Source: Alphaproteobacteria bacterium (GTDB lineage: Bacteria > Pseudomonadota > Alphaproteobacteria > Micavibrionales > Micavibrionaceae). From it: a stretch of DNA of 40,533 nt. The position numbers were made by a program, and so were the translations under genes. Below are positions 33,332 to 40,533 of the stretch, one piece after another (positions within the stretch are counted from its first letter, which is position 1; each line of letters starts with the position of its first letter). Below the pieces are notes generated by a model. It made no database searches. It was not told the origin of the DNA and saw only the letters and a list, made by a program, of their open reading frames with translations. The stretch spans positions 1 through 40,533 of the forward strand of contig JAGRHC010000030.1 in NCBI GenBank assembly GCA_020445145.1. The letters are read 5' to 3'.

Positions 33332-34867
33332 TTGTACAGGATTTTACCATTGCGGCATCGGTATATCTGGACCCGTTCCAATAAATTGAGGGTTCGGTAT
33401 CTTGCTGGTTTGACAACGGTTCTTGCTGTTTCTTTGTCTGGCCTTTCGGGGCCAACCGGTTCTTTTTCTACTTATTCTACAGAGCAGATCGCTAGCTTAT
33501 TTCAAAAAGATGAGGTGCCTCCCGTTGTCCGTATGGCTAGTTTTGCGCCGGACAGTGAGGATTATGGGCTTGTGGATGCTGCGGAGGTGTCGCCGGATGA
33601 TGTTTCTGCGGAGAATGTGTTTGGGCCTTCTGTTGAGGACTATGAGCGCGCTTCTGAAAATATTCGAATGGCTAAGGCTGTTTTGTCTATGCCTGGATCG
33701 GAAGACGAGCAGACTCAGGATGCTGGTGTTCTGGAGCCACGGGATGAGGTTATTGACATCGGTGCCGGGCAGACTGTTGCTGGCGTCCTTCAAAAGGCCG
33801 GTGTTAGCGGGCCGGATGCTTATAATGCGGTGAAGGCGCTTAGCACTTATTTTGATCCTCGTGAAGTTAAGGCCGGGCAGGCTATCGAGATTCATCTTGA
33901 GCCGACAGATGACGGGCTTGAGTTTGCGGCCCTCAATATGAAGATCGATCCGATTAAAGAGGTTGTCGTCAGTAAAAAAGGGGATGACAATTTTACCTCT
34001 AAACTGAAAGAGAAAAAGGTTGTTTTGCAGACGAATGCCGGGAAGGCAAAGATCGAAACATCCTTGTATGGGTCTGCGGCGCGTGCCGGTATTCCTGCTT
34101 CTGTGATTGCTCGCATGATTCGTGTTTATTCTTACGGGATCGACTTCCAGCGGGATATTCGTCAGGGTGATAAGGTCGAGATTCTTTATGAGACGTATCG
34201 AACAGAGGATGGCGATTTTGCTCATTATGGCGATGTTCTGTTTGCGAATCTGGTCGTCGGCGGTAAGGGGCATCCGGTTTATCGTTTTGAAGATAAGGAC
34301 GGGAATGCCGATTATTATTCGCCAGATGGTAAGAGCGTGCGGAAGAGCTTGATGCGGACGCCTGTCGATGGTGCGCGTGTTTCTTCCGGTTTCGGGATGC
34401 GGTTCCACCCCGTTCTTGGTTATAACAAGATGCATAAGGGGATGGACTTCGCTGCGCCTTTGGGAACGCCAATTTATGCTGCCGGCGACGGGACTGTTGA
34501 AATAGCAGGGCGTCGTGGTGCTTACGGGAATTATGTTCGTATCCGTCACAATGGTTCTCTTAAGACGGCTTATGGTCACATGCATAAATTTGCCAAGGGG
34601 ATTAAGCCTGGCGTGCGCGTTAAGCAAGGCGAAGTTATCGGTTATATCGGTGCTACAGGCCGCGCTACGGGCCCACACCTGCATTATGAAGTCCTGCGCG
34701 GGGACACTCAGGTTAATCCGAAAAGTATCACTGAGCAGTCTGGTAAGCAGCTTGCCGGCGCTGATCTGGACAGATTTAAAGAGGCGGTATCGGCTTTGAA
34801 CCAGCAGTATGCTTCGATGACACAGGGGGTTAAATTTGCGCAGGCTGATGTTGCTGCTCAGCAGTAA
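33332..34867 (+). CDS. M23 family metallopeptidase (LytM-type), membrane-anchored
   Basis: LytM/M23 proteins cut peptidoglycan peptide crosslinks, or activate amidases when degenerate. The product of about 511 residues has a basic cytoplasmic tail and one N-terminal transmembrane helix. A LysM/OapA-like region follows (IDIGAGQTVAGVLQKAGVSG). The C-terminal M23 domain has the zinc ligands His368 and Asp372 (HKGMD) and His451 in GRATGPHLHYEVL, so it should be active. The start is uncertain: no suitable ATG exists; TTG 33332 after GGAGAAAGAAG is preferred, while TTG 33248 would add 28 hydrophobic residues. The gene ends at a strong terminator. Confidence 0.88.
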   Translation: MYRILPLRHRYIWTRSNKLRVRYLAGLTTVLAVSLSGLSGPTGSFSTYSTEQIASLFQKDEVPPVVRMASFAPDSEDYGLVDAAEVSPDDVSAENVFGPSVEDYERASENIRMAKAVLSMPGSEDEQTQDAGVLEPRDEVIDIGAGQTVAGVLQKAGVSGPDAYNAVKALSTYFDPREVKAGQAIEIHLEPTDDGLEFAALNMKIDPIKEVVVSKKGDDNFTSKLKEKKVVLQTNAGKAKIETSLYGSAARAGIPASVIARMIRVYSYGIDFQRDIRQGDKVEILYETYRTEDGDFAHYGDVLFANLVVGGKGHPVYRFEDKDGNADYYSPDGKSVRKSLMRTPVDGARVSSGFGMRFHPVLGYNKMHKGMDFAAPLGTPIYAAGDGTVEIAGRRGAYGNYVRIRHNGSLKTAYGHMHKFAKGIKPGVRVKQGEVIGYIGATGRATGPHLHYEVLRGDTQVNPKSITEQSGKQLAGADLDRFKEAVSALNQQYASMTQGVKFAQADVAAQQ

Positions 34868-34889
34868 TCCTGTTGATTATTGAGTTTGT

Positions 34890-34917
34890 AAGCCCTGTTT
34901 TGCAGGGCTTTTTTTAT
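34890..34917 (+). terminator. Intrinsic terminator after the M23 peptidase gene
   Basis: Perfect 8-base arms AAGCCCTG and CAGGGCTT enclose a TTTTG loop and are followed by an unbroken T run. Confidence 0.92.
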
Positions 34918-34937
34918 GGTTGAGTGTTCTTAAAACG

Positions 34938-34964
34938 AAAACCCCCGCTTTTGGCGGGGGTTTT
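34938..34964 (-). terminator. Intrinsic terminator after rne
   Basis: Perfect 11-base arms AAAACCCCCGC and GCGGGGGTTTT enclose a 5-base loop. On the minus strand it ends in TTTTCGTTTT and lies 17 bases after the rne stop. It can also act on the + strand as a back-up for the M23 gene. Confidence 0.9.
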
Positions 34965-34981
34965 GTGTTCTTTGGGGTGGG

Positions 34982-37609
34982 TTATTCTACCAAGCGGTTC
35001 CACCAGCCTCTTTTTTTCTCTTTTGGCGGTTCGTTTACAGTTTCGTGCTCACTGGCGATCTTTTGTGGTTTTGTCGCTTTGGGCGTAGCTGTAATCGGGG
35101 TTACGTCTGCTAATTTTTCTTCCGCAGGCTCTGCCTTTTTTGCTTTTGAGGTGCGTGCAGCCTTTGTTGGTTTTTCTTCTTCAGGCTGCGCGTTTTCATT
35201 TGCAGATTCTTCAGCCGCTTTTACTGGTATTTTACGACGGCTTGACGATTTCTTTTCCTCAGGTTTTTTGCTGCTTTCTTGCGGCACTTCAGCAACTTCG
35301 TCGTTTACGGCTTCCGATGCTTCTGTTTTTGGGGCATCCGAGTCTGGTTTGCGACGACGGTTTCTGCCGCGTGAGGGCTTTTCATCGGCTGATGTTTCTT
35401 CCGGCGTTTCTTGCTCTGGAGCATCTTCAGTGCTGGATTCTTCGAATTCTGCCGTTTCCTGGGCTTCCTGATCCAGATCTGCTCCTTCGCTGCGACGGTT
35501 GCGACCACGGCCTCCGCGTCTACCGCGGCGGCGTGATTCTCCGTTACGACGGCTTGATTGACCTGCTTCTTCGTCCTGATCTCCACTTCTGACAACTCCG
35601 TCTTCCTGATCGTCGTCTTCGGGAGTTTCATCATCGGCCGGGCGAGAGACTTCCAAACGGTAATCAGAGGCCGGAATTTCGTCGTCTACGCGCAGGAGGA
35701 TTTCAAGGCCATAGCGCTCCTCAATATCCGCAAGATTTTTGCGTTTGTTGTTAAGGATGTAGAGTGCGACTTCGTTCGAGACGTGGACGACCAGTTGTGC
35801 GGCACGGCCACGGATGCCTTCCTCCTCGATGGCGCGAAGAACCATGATCGACATTGCGTCTGCGGTGCGGACGAGGCCGACGCCTTTGCAATTCGGGCAG
35901 GTTTTAAACTGGGCTTCTGTCAGGCTCGGTGAGAGGCGCTGGCGTGAGAGTTCCATTAGGCCGAAGGAGGAGATACGACCAACCTGAACGCGTGCGCGGT
36001 CGGTTGAAAGGGCCTCTTTCATCCGGCGCTCTACTTTGGCGTTGTTGCGACGGTCCTCCATGTCGATAAAGTCGATGACGACCAGACCACCCAGATCGCG
36101 TAGGCGGAGCTGACGCGCTACTTCGTCGGCAGCTTCGAGGTTGGTTTTCAGGGCTGTTTCCTCAATGTGACGCTCGCGGGTTGCTTTTCCGGAGTTTACG
36201 TCGATTGATACCAGAGCTTCGGTCGGGTTGATCACGAGGTAGCCGCCGGAGCGCAGACGCACTTCGGGCATACCGATCTCGTTGATCTGGCTTTCGATCT
36301 GATAGCGGTTGAAGAGGGGGAGTTGTGGGTCTTCATAGAGCTGGACTTTTTTCACATGGGAAGGGATCAGCATTTTCATGAAGTTTTTGGCTGTTTTGAA
36401 GCCTTCTTCGCCTGATACAAGGATTTCCTCGATGTCTCTGGTGTAGAGGTCGCGAACGGACCGTTTGATCAGGTCCGCTTCTTCGTAGACCAAAGCCGGG
36501 GCCGATGATTGCAGGGTCAGGTCCCGGATGTTGTCCCACAGGCGCATCAGATAGTCGAGGTCCCGTTTGATTTCGGTTTTTGTCCGGGCGACCCCTGCGG
36601 TGCGCACGATTACGGACATGCCCTTCGGAACTTCGAGTTCTTTGACGATTTCGCGCATGCGGGCGCGGTCTTTGTAGTTTGCGATCTTACGGCTGACACC
36701 GCCGCCACGCGGGCTATTTGGCATCAGGACGCAATAGCGGCCCGGCAGTGACAGGTATGTGCCAACGGCGGCACCTTTGTTGCCGCGTTCTTCTTTGTTG
36801 GCTTGTACCAACATGATCTGACCGCGTTTGATGACTTCCTGAATTTTGTATTTTCTGCGGAGGTTAAAGCGGAAACGCTGGTCTTCCTCGACTTCTTCGC
36901 CGCCGACGACTTCCGGGCGACGGTTGCGGAATTGTGAGCGACGGCCACGGCCCCCACGGTAACGGCGGCCTCCACGGCGATTGCCCCGGCGGTCGTCACC
37001 ATTTTCGCTGTCACCTTCGCCTTCCTGCGCGTCCTCTTCTGATTCTTCTTTTTCTTCAGAAGATTCGTCTGTTTCTGTTTCGAGATTTTCGGCTGGTGTT
37101 TCCGGCTGGTCTTTTTTCTCTTTGCTTTCCTCGGTCTTGGAGGCTTTTGCCGCTTCTTCTTCCGAAGCGTCATCTTCCGGTATTTCGGCTGCGATTCCGC
37201 CTATTTCTTCGATGTAATCTTCTTCTTCGTGCGTTTCTTCAAGGATTTCACCTTCTTCTTCGAGTGCTTCTTGTGCATCCTCGAGGGCTTCCTCATGCTC
37301 GCGCGCTTCCTGTTCAGCCAGCATGGCCTCTTGTTCGGCGATCAGGGCCTCGCGGTCTGCGATCGGTATCCGGAAGTAGTCCGGGTGAATTTCAGAAAAA
37401 GGCAGGAAGCCGTGGCGGTTTCCGCCAAAATTTACGAAAGCGGCCTGTAGTGAGGGCTCGACCCTTGTTACTTTGGCCAGATAGATGTTCCCTTTTAAAG
37501 GTTTTCTTGCACTGCTTTCGTAGTCGTACTCTTCAAGTTTGTTGCCATCGGTTACGGCAACCCTCGTTTCTTCATCGTGGGTTGCATCAATAAGCATTCT
37601 TTTTGTCAT
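34982..37609 (-). CDS. rne: Ribonuclease E
   Basis: RNase E makes the main endonucleolytic cuts in mRNA decay and rRNA/tRNA processing and scaffolds the degradosome. The 875-residue protein has an S1 domain split by a long acidic then Arg/Gly-rich insertion (about 95-245), between FVNFGGNRHGFLPF and KYKIQEVIKRGQIMLVQ. The RNase H-like and DNase I-like parts follow, with catalytic Asp470 in ALVSIDVNSGKATRE and the Asp pair in VIDFIDM (513-517). The zinc-link CPNC (571-574) is present. The tail of about 240 residues is charged and disordered. ATG 37609 is chosen over ATG 37621 because the GGAG lies 6 bases before it. The RNase G alternative is excluded by the long tail. Confidence 0.95.
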   Translation of the reverse strand: MTKRMLIDATHDEETRVAVTDGNKLEEYDYESSARKPLKGNIYLAKVTRVEPSLQAAFVNFGGNRHGFLPFSEIHPDYFRIPIADREALIAEQEAMLAEQEAREHEEALEDAQEALEEEGEILEETHEEEDYIEEIGGIAAEIPEDDASEEEAAKASKTEESKEKKDQPETPAENLETETDESSEEKEESEEDAQEGEGDSENGDDRRGNRRGGRRYRGGRGRRSQFRNRRPEVVGGEEVEEDQRFRFNLRRKYKIQEVIKRGQIMLVQANKEERGNKGAAVGTYLSLPGRYCVLMPNSPRGGGVSRKIANYKDRARMREIVKELEVPKGMSVIVRTAGVARTKTEIKRDLDYLMRLWDNIRDLTLQSSAPALVYEEADLIKRSVRDLYTRDIEEILVSGEEGFKTAKNFMKMLIPSHVKKVQLYEDPQLPLFNRYQIESQINEIGMPEVRLRSGGYLVINPTEALVSIDVNSGKATRERHIEETALKTNLEAADEVARQLRLRDLGGLVVIDFIDMEDRRNNAKVERRMKEALSTDRARVQVGRISSFGLMELSRQRLSPSLTEAQFKTCPNCKGVGLVRTADAMSIMVLRAIEEEGIRGRAAQLVVHVSNEVALYILNNKRKNLADIEERYGLEILLRVDDEIPASDYRLEVSRPADDETPEDDDQEDGVVRSGDQDEEAGQSSRRNGESRRRGRRGGRGRNRRSEGADLDQEAQETAEFEESSTEDAPEQETPEETSADEKPSRGRNRRRKPDSDAPKTEASEAVNDEVAEVPQESSKKPEEKKSSSRRKIPVKAAEESANENAQPEEEKPTKAARTSKAKKAEPAEEKLADVTPITATPKATKPQKIASEHETVNEPPKEKKRGWWNRLVE

Positions 37610-37957
37610 ATATATCTCCATTCGCGCACAGCATCGCGCCCCTGCTCGCCAGAACAGCGATACGGGAAGAGCGCGTCATTTGGCGCTTAAAATTAACACA
37701 ATTTGATGCTTGCAGCTCGACGGAACCTTTTTGACTTCATCTAAAACGTAAAGCCGCATGCATAAAAACCGAGGGTACTTTACACAGTTAGATGTGAATG
37801 CTCAATCCCAAAACGTATTTTGGGCAAGAATTTTTCTTGTCGCTCCTTGTGTCCGTCGAGACCTGCTCTTTTATAGCGATTTTTTTTGACCGTGCTCTTA
37901 AACATGCTTATAAAAATGGGTATTGATCATATATTTTTGAAATTTAAGGAGAATGCA
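37610..37957. other. Divergent intergenic stretch between rne and the YegP-like gene
   Basis: These 348 bases hold the + strand promoter of the YegP-like gene (37886-37914) and two back-to-back hairpins: CCCAAAA/TTTTGGG with loop CGTA (37807-37824), then CAAGAA/TTCTTG with a TTT loop (37825-37839). The part next to rne is rich in GCGC stretches and would form the rne 5' leader. RNase E is known to autoregulate through its leader in enterobacteria, so this is the place to look for that here (inference). No minus-strand promoter was convincingly seen. Confidence 0.55.
37886..37914 (+). promoter_or_regulatory. Sigma-70-type promoter of the YegP-like gene
   Basis: TTGACC and TATAAA are separated by exactly 17 bases, each five of six to consensus. 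The start would be near 37921, giving a leader of about 37 bases with AAGGAG at 37946-37951. Confidence 0.7.
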
Positions 37958-38152
37958 ATGGCTACACATCCGAAGTTTGAAATTAAAAAAGCGAAGAACG
38001 GTGATTTTTATTTTACACTGAGTGCCAAGAATGGTCAGGTGATTGCATCATCGGAAATGTATTCTTCCAAGGCGGCTGCTCAAAATGGCATTGCTTCGAT
38101 TAAGGAGAATGCGCCTAAGGCCGAGATTGAAGATAATTCAGAAGCTGCCTAG
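37958..38152 (+). CDS. YegP/DUF1508 family small protein
   Basis: This 64-residue cytosolic protein has one DUF1508 repeat: HPKFEIKKAKNGDFYFTLSA, then NGQVIASSEMYSSKAAAQNG and IASIKENAP. It ends in an acidic tail EIEDNSEAA. Members of this family occur as single or tandem small alpha-beta units and their function is not established. AAGGAG lies 6 bases before the ATG; an upstream in-frame ATG at 37886 overlaps the promoter and is rejected. It is a stand-alone gene with its own promoter and a strong terminator. Confidence 0.88.
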   Translation: MATHPKFEIKKAKNGDFYFTLSAKNGQVIASSEMYSSKAAAQNGIASIKENAPKAEIEDNSEAA

Positions 38153-38174
38153 GCTGATCTCATACGTTTTGTTT

Positions 38175-38204
38175 AAAAAGCCTCTTTTTTCGGGAGGCTT
38201 TTTT
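38175..38204. terminator. Bidirectional terminator between the YegP-like and prepilin-like genes
   Basis: AAAAAGCCTC (38175-38184) and GAGGCTTTTT (38194-38203) pair around a 9-base loop, with T runs on both strands. It ends the + strand YegP-like gene and the minus-strand prepilin-like gene. Confidence 0.88.
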
Positions 38205-38220
38205 ATTTGTAGCAGCTTTT

Positions 38221-38952
38221 CTAGCGTGCGATCAAAACCTGGTAGAAATGGTAGGTGCCTGAGGCCGGGATGCCGCCTCCTTCAAAGCAGCCGCTTTCTT
38301 TTCCGTTTAGTGCGTCTGTGCCGGATGTGTCTTTGATATGATCTCCGGCAGAGAATGTGCCTGTGTATTTCGGGGTCAGGCCGGATGTGGTGACGTTTGT
38401 TGGCGGGGCGCCGGAGGGATTTGTGACGCCGACGAGATCGTTTACCGCGGCGCATAATGTGCTACTGATGTACGGGAGTATTACAATCAGGTCTTTGTTG
38501 GAGGGGGTGGCGTCGCCTGATGTATCGGTTCCTGTGCCGACGCCGACAACGTAGTTATTTGCTGTGAACACCCATTCTCCGTAGTTGCTTTGCGCGGATT
38601 TGCTGGTGTCCAGCCAGCCGGTTTTCGGCGTTTGGTATGTTAGTCCTGTTCCATTGGTTTCGAAAACGCTGCAACTGCCGTCGGATGGGCTTCCTGCGTT
38701 TGTGTATCCGGAGACTGTTGTATTCTCGAAGCTGATATCATTTTCGGAACAGCCGCGTGACTGGAGTTCTTGAACGGCGTTTTCAATACTTTTTGCAGTG
38801 TTGAGGATTTTGGAGGCGCTGATGCGGGTTTGTTCGAAGTCGCCTGCCTGATCGACCGTGCTGCTGTTGCGGGTCAGGGTGGCTGTGAGCAGGCCCAGCA
38901 AGGCTACTGCGATCAGGATAAAAAACAGGGCATTCCCGCGTTCATTTTTCAT
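38221..38952 (-). CDS. Prepilin-like protein with an N-terminal type IV pilin-type helix
   Basis: The 243-residue protein begins MKNERGNALFFILIAVALLG. A short charged leader ends in Gly6 and is followed by a hydrophobic helix, as in class III (prepilin peptidase) signal peptides. The conserved Glu at +5 of the mature pilin is missing, so assembly into a classical pilus is uncertain. The rest is low in charge and rich in Gly, Thr, Ser and Asn, with cysteines in pairs (RGCSENDI, GSCSVFE, TLCAAVND, SGCFEGG), fitting an exported, disulfide-bonded protein. I recall similar RGNALFLILIAVALF starts in Micavibrio-like genomes. It starts four bases after the aminotransferase stop codon, in the same operon. 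Confidence 0.7.
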   Translation of the reverse strand: MKNERGNALFFILIAVALLGLLTATLTRNSSTVDQAGDFEQTRISASKILNTAKSIENAVQELQSRGCSENDISFENTTVSGYTNAGSPSDGSCSVFETNGTGLTYQTPKTGWLDTSKSAQSNYGEWVFTANNYVVGVGTGTDTSGDATPSNKDLIVILPYISSTLCAAVNDLVGVTNPSGAPPTNVTTSGLTPKYTGTFSAGDHIKDTSGTDALNGKESGCFEGGGIPASGTYHFYQVLIAR

Positions 38953-38956
38953 GTGT

Positions 38957-40132
38957 TTATGATTGCCATTTTTTCAGGCGGGTGCAAGCCTCAATGATGT
39001 TTTCGGTACTATCGGCGTAACAAATGCGGATTGCCTGATGGCCGCGCTCGACATCAAAATCGACGCCGGGCGTTGTAGATACGAGCGCTTCGTCCAGCAT
39101 GCGGCGGCAATAGTCCTCGCTGTTATTGGTCAGGTGGTGGACGTCCGCGTAGACGTAAAAGGCGCCACTGGCGTTGGTGAAGTTTTTGAATCCGGCCTTG
39201 GGGAGCTCGGTCATCAGGATGTCACGGTTTTTGTGGTAATAGGCAACATAGGAGTCGAGGACATCCATGTGATCGAAGATTTTGTATGCGAGGTTCTGTG
39301 AAATTGTCGGGGGCGATACAAACAGGCTTTCGGCCAGTTTTTTCATGCGGTCTTGCAGGTCGGCGGGGACGCTTACCCAGCCTAGGCGCCAGCCTGTCAT
39401 GGCGAAGTATTTTGAAAATGTATTCAAAACGATAACATTGTCACTGTATTTCAGGGCTGTTTGCGCTTTTTTGCCATAGGTAATCCCGTGATAGGCTTCG
39501 TCCGAGATCAAGCGGATGCCTTTTTCGTCGCACCAGTTGCAAATTTTTTCGAGCTCGTTATCGCTGAGCATTGTTCCGGCTGGATTGGAGGGGCTGTTAA
39601 TAATGAGACCGTCAAATTCCTGTCCGCAGTTTTCCAAGAGTTCTACGGTTGGCTGGTAGTTGTCTTTGGCTAAGGTTTCGATTTCAACGACCTGCAGGTT
39701 CATGGTTTGCAGGATGTTTCTGTAGGCGGGGTAGGTCGGTGTCGTTATTGCGATTTTGTCGCCGGCATCGAACGCGGCGAGGAAGACAAGCAGGAAGCCG
39801 CCGGATGAGCCTACGGAAATGACCATGTTTGCTGGGTTGGCTTTTGCGCCGTAGTATTCTTCATAGTGCTGCGCGATGCGTTCTCGCAGGGATAGCATGC
39901 CTACGGCCTCTGTATAGCCCTGACGGGGGTCCGAGGTGATTGTGGCGCGGGCGTAATCCAGGGCTTCTTCCGGGGCGCCGAAGCAGGGCTGACCTGCGCC
40001 CATGCGCATTATATTTTCGCCGGCGGCCGCGCGTTCGTTGACTTCGCGCATCATATCCAAAGCGCGGAACATGGCGATGTCCGAGCGGTTTGAGCATTTA
40101 AATTTTTTTGGCGCGTTATTCATTTTTGTCAT
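38957..40132 (-). CDS. PLP-dependent aminotransferase, class I/II
   Basis: The 391-residue protein is a fold-type I aminotransferase of the aspartate aminotransferase superfamily; the substrate cannot be set from sequence. Motifs in order are RMGAGQPCFGAPEEAL (substrate loop), SVGSSGGFLLVFLAAF (phosphate loop), INSPSNPAGTML (cofactor Asn), ISDEAYHGITYG (Asp and Tyr) and LNTFSKYFAMTGWRLGWV with the Schiff-base Lys241. The Arg-containing end is HQAIRICYADS. ATG 40123 is an alternative start three codons in. It precedes the prepilin-like gene by four bases, an unusual pairing. It is not a close copy of the aminotransferase at 14318 despite sharing the superfamily. Confidence 0.88.
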   Translation of the reverse strand: MTKMNNAPKKFKCSNRSDIAMFRALDMMREVNERAAAGENIMRMGAGQPCFGAPEEALDYARATITSDPRQGYTEAVGMLSLRERIAQHYEEYYGAKANPANMVISVGSSGGFLLVFLAAFDAGDKIAITTPTYPAYRNILQTMNLQVVEIETLAKDNYQPTVELLENCGQEFDGLIINSPSNPAGTMLSDNELEKICNWCDEKGIRLISDEAYHGITYGKKAQTALKYSDNVIVLNTFSKYFAMTGWRLGWVSVPADLQDRMKKLAESLFVSPPTISQNLAYKIFDHMDVLDSYVAYYHKNRDILMTELPKAGFKNFTNASGAFYVYADVHHLTNNSEDYCRRMLDEALVSTTPGVDFDVERGHQAIRICYADSTENIIEACTRLKKWQS

Positions 40133-40225
40133 TCTTCATTTTCGTATTTGTCAGGGCGTTCAACAAAGCCATAAAAACTTTATGCTGACAAGTGGAAAGC
40201 GTGTTTGCTTGATACTCGTCCCAGG

Positions 40226-40335
40226 CAAAGTAAATAAATTTTATTTAAAATTTTATATAAATTTTATACTTATTTTATTAAAAATTTATTTTCAGAAAAA
40301 CAGTAATAAATTTATTTCTAATTTTATTTACTTTG
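40226..40335. repeat. Inverted repeat enclosing an AT-rich tract
   Basis: CAAAGTAAATAAA (40226-40238) and its perfect complement TTTATTTACTTTG (40323-40335), 13 bases each, flank 84 bases of nearly pure A/T. The motif TTTACTT recurs just outside (40338-40344). It may be a promoter or UP-element region, a protein-binding site, or an element boundary; the sequence does not decide. Confidence 0.55.
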
Positions 40336-40375
40336 TATTTACTTATTTTGTGTTATGTTAAATTATGAGGTTGCA

Positions 40376-40457
40376 GGGAGAGCACCTAGGAATTTAAGGC
40401 TCCCGATTTCGCGGAATTGATGGACCAGCGCGAAAGAGGGAACGCAAGTCGGGAGCC
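40376..40457 (+). ncRNA. Candidate structured RNA or riboswitch-like element, family unknown
   Basis: A 9-base outer stem GGCTCCCGA (40398-40406) / TCGGGAGCC (40449-40457) continues directly into an inner 7-base stem TTTCGCG (40407-40413) / CGCGAAA (40429-40435). This leaves a 15-base terminal loop and a 13-base 3' bulge (40436-40448). Upstream GGGAG (40376-40380) can pair with CTCCC (40400-40404) instead, giving a mutually exclusive fold. A weak promoter TTTACT-17-AATTAT (40338-40366) would start transcription near 40373. I could not match it to a known riboswitch, ribozyme or small-RNA family. Confidence 0.4.
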
Positions 40458-40533
40458 GAATTTTGTTTATGAGAGTGGAGTTGCGGGTTTTTCGTTTTTG
40501 ATTTGTTTATTTCCTTTTGTCATGTGCCGGGCT

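Larger units (their letters stand above)
40133..40533. other. Non-coding end of window: AT-rich tract and structured element
   Basis: No gene is seen in these 401 bases. From about 40226 to 40370 the sequence is almost entirely A and T, far from the composition of the rest. It then returns to normal GC with a strongly structured segment at 40376-40457, a 10-codon reading frame (ATG 40469 to TGA 40501), and T-rich sequence to the edge. Confidence 0.6.

Noticed and set aside
40376..40457. Assigning the structured element to a c-di-GMP, glycine, SAM or guanidine riboswitch, a hammerhead ribozyme or RNase P
   Set aside because: Short pieces resemble some consensus strings (GGGAACGCAA, GGGAGAG), but the core motifs of these families are absent or out of order.

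Overview
The window is 40.5 kb of chromosomal, mostly housekeeping DNA from a Gram-negative bacterium, almost certainly an alphaproteobacterium. The evidence is the roughly 1,600-residue NAD-dependent glutamate dehydrogenase, the aa3 oxidase cluster in the order ctaC-ctaD-ctaB-ctaF-(gap)-ctaE-DUF983-SURF1, the tadA / rluB-rsmD and ubiA / rsmE arrangements, an IalB-family protein and an RNase E with a long insertion in its S1 domain. A Rhodospirillales- or Micavibrio-like lineage fits, but this is an inference from content. No tRNA, rRNA, CRISPR array, transposase or phage gene was recognised.

Layout. 1-318 is non-coding and holds repeats. 319-2939 carries RNA modification (tadA, rluB, rsmD) and undecaprenyl-diphosphate recycling (uppP). 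2989-6941 holds a small membrane protein, a YceI protein, a cytochrome b561-YceI fusion, a glutathione S-transferase and an atypical SDR protein. 6956-11918 is mostly minus-strand: a soluble three-PAS histidine kinase, then a two-gene thiol-redox operon (ScsB/DsbD-like plus redoxin). 12058-16118 holds acetoacetate-CoA ligase, an aminotransferase and a TrmH-type methyltransferase. 16108-17405 is a small accessory-looking operon (XRE-type regulator plus methyltransferase) behind an operator-rich promoter. 17726-25820 holds glutathione reductase, the giant glutamate dehydrogenase, ubiA and rsmE. 25937-32508 is the cytochrome c oxidase and assembly cluster. 32616-34867 holds two envelope proteins (IalB-like, M23 peptidase). 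34982-38152 holds rne and a YegP-like gene. 38221-40132 is a minus-strand aminotransferase and prepilin-like pair. The last 400 bases are non-coding: a very AT-rich inverted repeat followed by a strongly structured element that may be an RNA.

How the genes work together. The oxidase cluster makes and matures an aa3 enzyme: CtaB makes heme O and SURF1 assists heme insertion. The copper chaperone gene ctaG is absent from its usual place and an unrelated exported acidic protein sits there. Glutathione reductase, glutathione S-transferase, the ScsB-like electron conduit and the redoxin form a thiol-redox theme. Acetoacetate-CoA ligase and glutamate dehydrogenase feed carbon to central metabolism.

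Two whole-window traits stand out. First, the + strand is G- and T-rich whether or not it is the coding strand, which is typical of a strong leading-strand bias. Second, two divergent gene pairs (tadA/rluB and ubiA/rsmE) have start codons that overlap or abut inside a 6-base palindrome, leaving no intergenic space for promoters.
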